The notes beneath the pieces are model-generated. The model saw only the letters and a list, made by a program, of their open reading frames with translations, ran no database searches and was not told the origin of the DNA. A DNA stretch of 14,445 nucleotides. Origin: Actinomycetes bacterium. GTDB taxonomy: Bacteria; Actinomycetota; Acidimicrobiia; Acidimicrobiales; Palsa-688. The stretch is from contig JAKAXN010000075.1 in NCBI GenBank assembly GCA_021816565.1, positions 1 to 14,445 of the forward strand. Direction: 5' to 3'. Positions 13,935-14,445 of the stretch are shown here, one piece after another. How positions within the stretch are numbered: position 1 is the stretch's first letter; every line of letters begins with the position of its first letter. The position numbers were made by a program, and so were the translations under genes.

Positions 13935-14445
13935 TCGGCGGGTACTCCCTCCAGCGACTCGGGATCGGGAACGGGGCGCTCCGCCACCTGGTCGTCGCCC
14001 GGCTCCTGCAGCAGCTGCTGCTGGCGCTCGGGGGACATCTCACCGGCGGCCGGGTGGTGGCGCCGGGACATGACCACGGCGGCCACCACGGCGATGACCA
14101 GGAGGGCGGCGGTCATTTCGAACGGCAGCAGGTAGCCGGTGTAGATCGACTGCCCCAGCTTCTGGACGTTGCTGCCGGCGCCGTTGAGGGTGCCGGACTG
14201 GGCCGGGGCCCCGCTGACCCAGTGGTCGACCCGGGACAGGGCCAGCAGCAGGGCCAGGGCGGCCAGGCCGGTGACGGCGGCCAGGGGCTTCTGGAACCTG
14301 GTCGGTTCGCTGCCCGCCGCCTCCTTGCGGTCGATGCCGAGGAACATGATGACGAACAGGAACAGGATGACGATGGCGCCGGCGTAGACGATGATCTGCA
14401 CCGCGGCCAGGAAGTCGGCGCTCTGGTCGATGAACTCCAGGGCGA
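13931..14445 (-). CDS. nuoJ: NADH-quinone oxidoreductase subunit J (5' part outside window)
   Basis: The last 170 residues are visible and the frame runs off the right edge. The GTG at 14401 is an internal Val of the conserved block [20 protein letters not shown], not a start: the residues before it ([14 protein letters not shown]) continue NuoJ homology. Three hydrophobic segments are seen: the [18 protein letters not shown] helix, a second around [16 protein letters not shown], and a third in [21 protein letters not shown] roughly 45-residue hydrophilic tail follows, rich in Gln, Glu and Pro ([14 protein letters not shown]). NuoJ forms part of the membrane arm next to the quinone and E-channel region. 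The TGA overlaps nuoK by 4 nt. Upstream nuo genes are presumably beyond the edge. Confidence 0.93.
   Translation of the reverse strand, partial: ALEFIDQSADFLAAVQIIVYAGAIVILFLFVIMFLGIDRKEAAGSEPTRFQKPLAAVTGLAALALLLALSRVDHWVSGAPAQSGTLNGAGSNVQKLGQSIYTGYLLPFEMTAALLVIAVVAAVVMSRRHHPAAGEMSPERQQQLLQEPGDDQVAERPVPDPESLEGVPAE

Noticed and set aside
13931..14401. A complete 156-residue NuoJ starting at GTG 14401
   Set aside because: The residues upstream of this GTG continue conserved NuoJ sequence to the window edge, so the codon is an internal Val and the gene is partial.

Overview
The window is very GC-rich, gene-dense, bacterial chromosomal DNA. It looks like an actinomycete (Actinomycetota), possibly an Acidimicrobiia-type lineage. 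The reasons are a DUF6458 small membrane protein, an LLM-class (probably F420-dependent) oxidoreductase, an HsaA-like flavin monooxygenase, frequent GTG/TTG starts and a nuoJKLMN block with Ala/Pro/His-rich insertions. The lineage is inferred from gene content only.

Left part (1-2259): a small DUF6458 membrane protein on the minus strand, followed at the left edge by what looks like the first codons of a second copy. Facing away from it is a membrane-anchored, secreted-type protein related to the large subunit of N,N-dimethylformamidase. Its stop codon and that of the next, convergent gene lie in the two arms of one perfect hairpin.

Middle part (2257-6968): a probable catabolic cluster of unknown substrate. 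Four minus-strand genes (SnoaL/NTF2-like, LLM oxidoreductase, second SnoaL/NTF2-like, SDR) are joined by three 4-nt start/stop overlaps (GTGA, GTGA, TTGA), so they are probably translationally coupled. A flavin-dependent monooxygenase of acyl-CoA dehydrogenase fold diverges from them across a 96-bp region holding an AT-rich inverted repeat (TAGAA-N5-TTCTA) that could be a shared operator. A TetR-family regulator converges on the monooxygenase and is the obvious candidate regulator.

Between the TetR gene and the next gene lies the most unusual element in the window. It is a short array (7020-7188) with a 63-bp period, built from two near-identical 38-39-bp hairpin repeats and two flanking 9-bp half-repeats, separated by three dissimilar 24-25-bp spacers. 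It resembles a tiny CRISPR-like, REP/BIME-like or multi-operator array. I recognise no named family.

Right part (7189-14445): a solitary AbiEi-type winged-helix/DUF559 nuclease-like protein sits 22 nt downstream of nuoN, with a 26-bp imperfect palindrome at the junction. Beyond it is the distal membrane-arm block of respiratory complex I, transcribed right to left as nuoJ (cut by the edge)-K-L-M-N. J/K and M/N overlap by ATGA, and the other gaps are 4-10 nt. NuoN carries a roughly 94-residue low-complexity insertion before its last helix, NuoM has an Ala/Pro tail, and NuoL has a His-rich loop. The three antiporter-like subunits keep the expected charged channel residues, so the complex should be functional.
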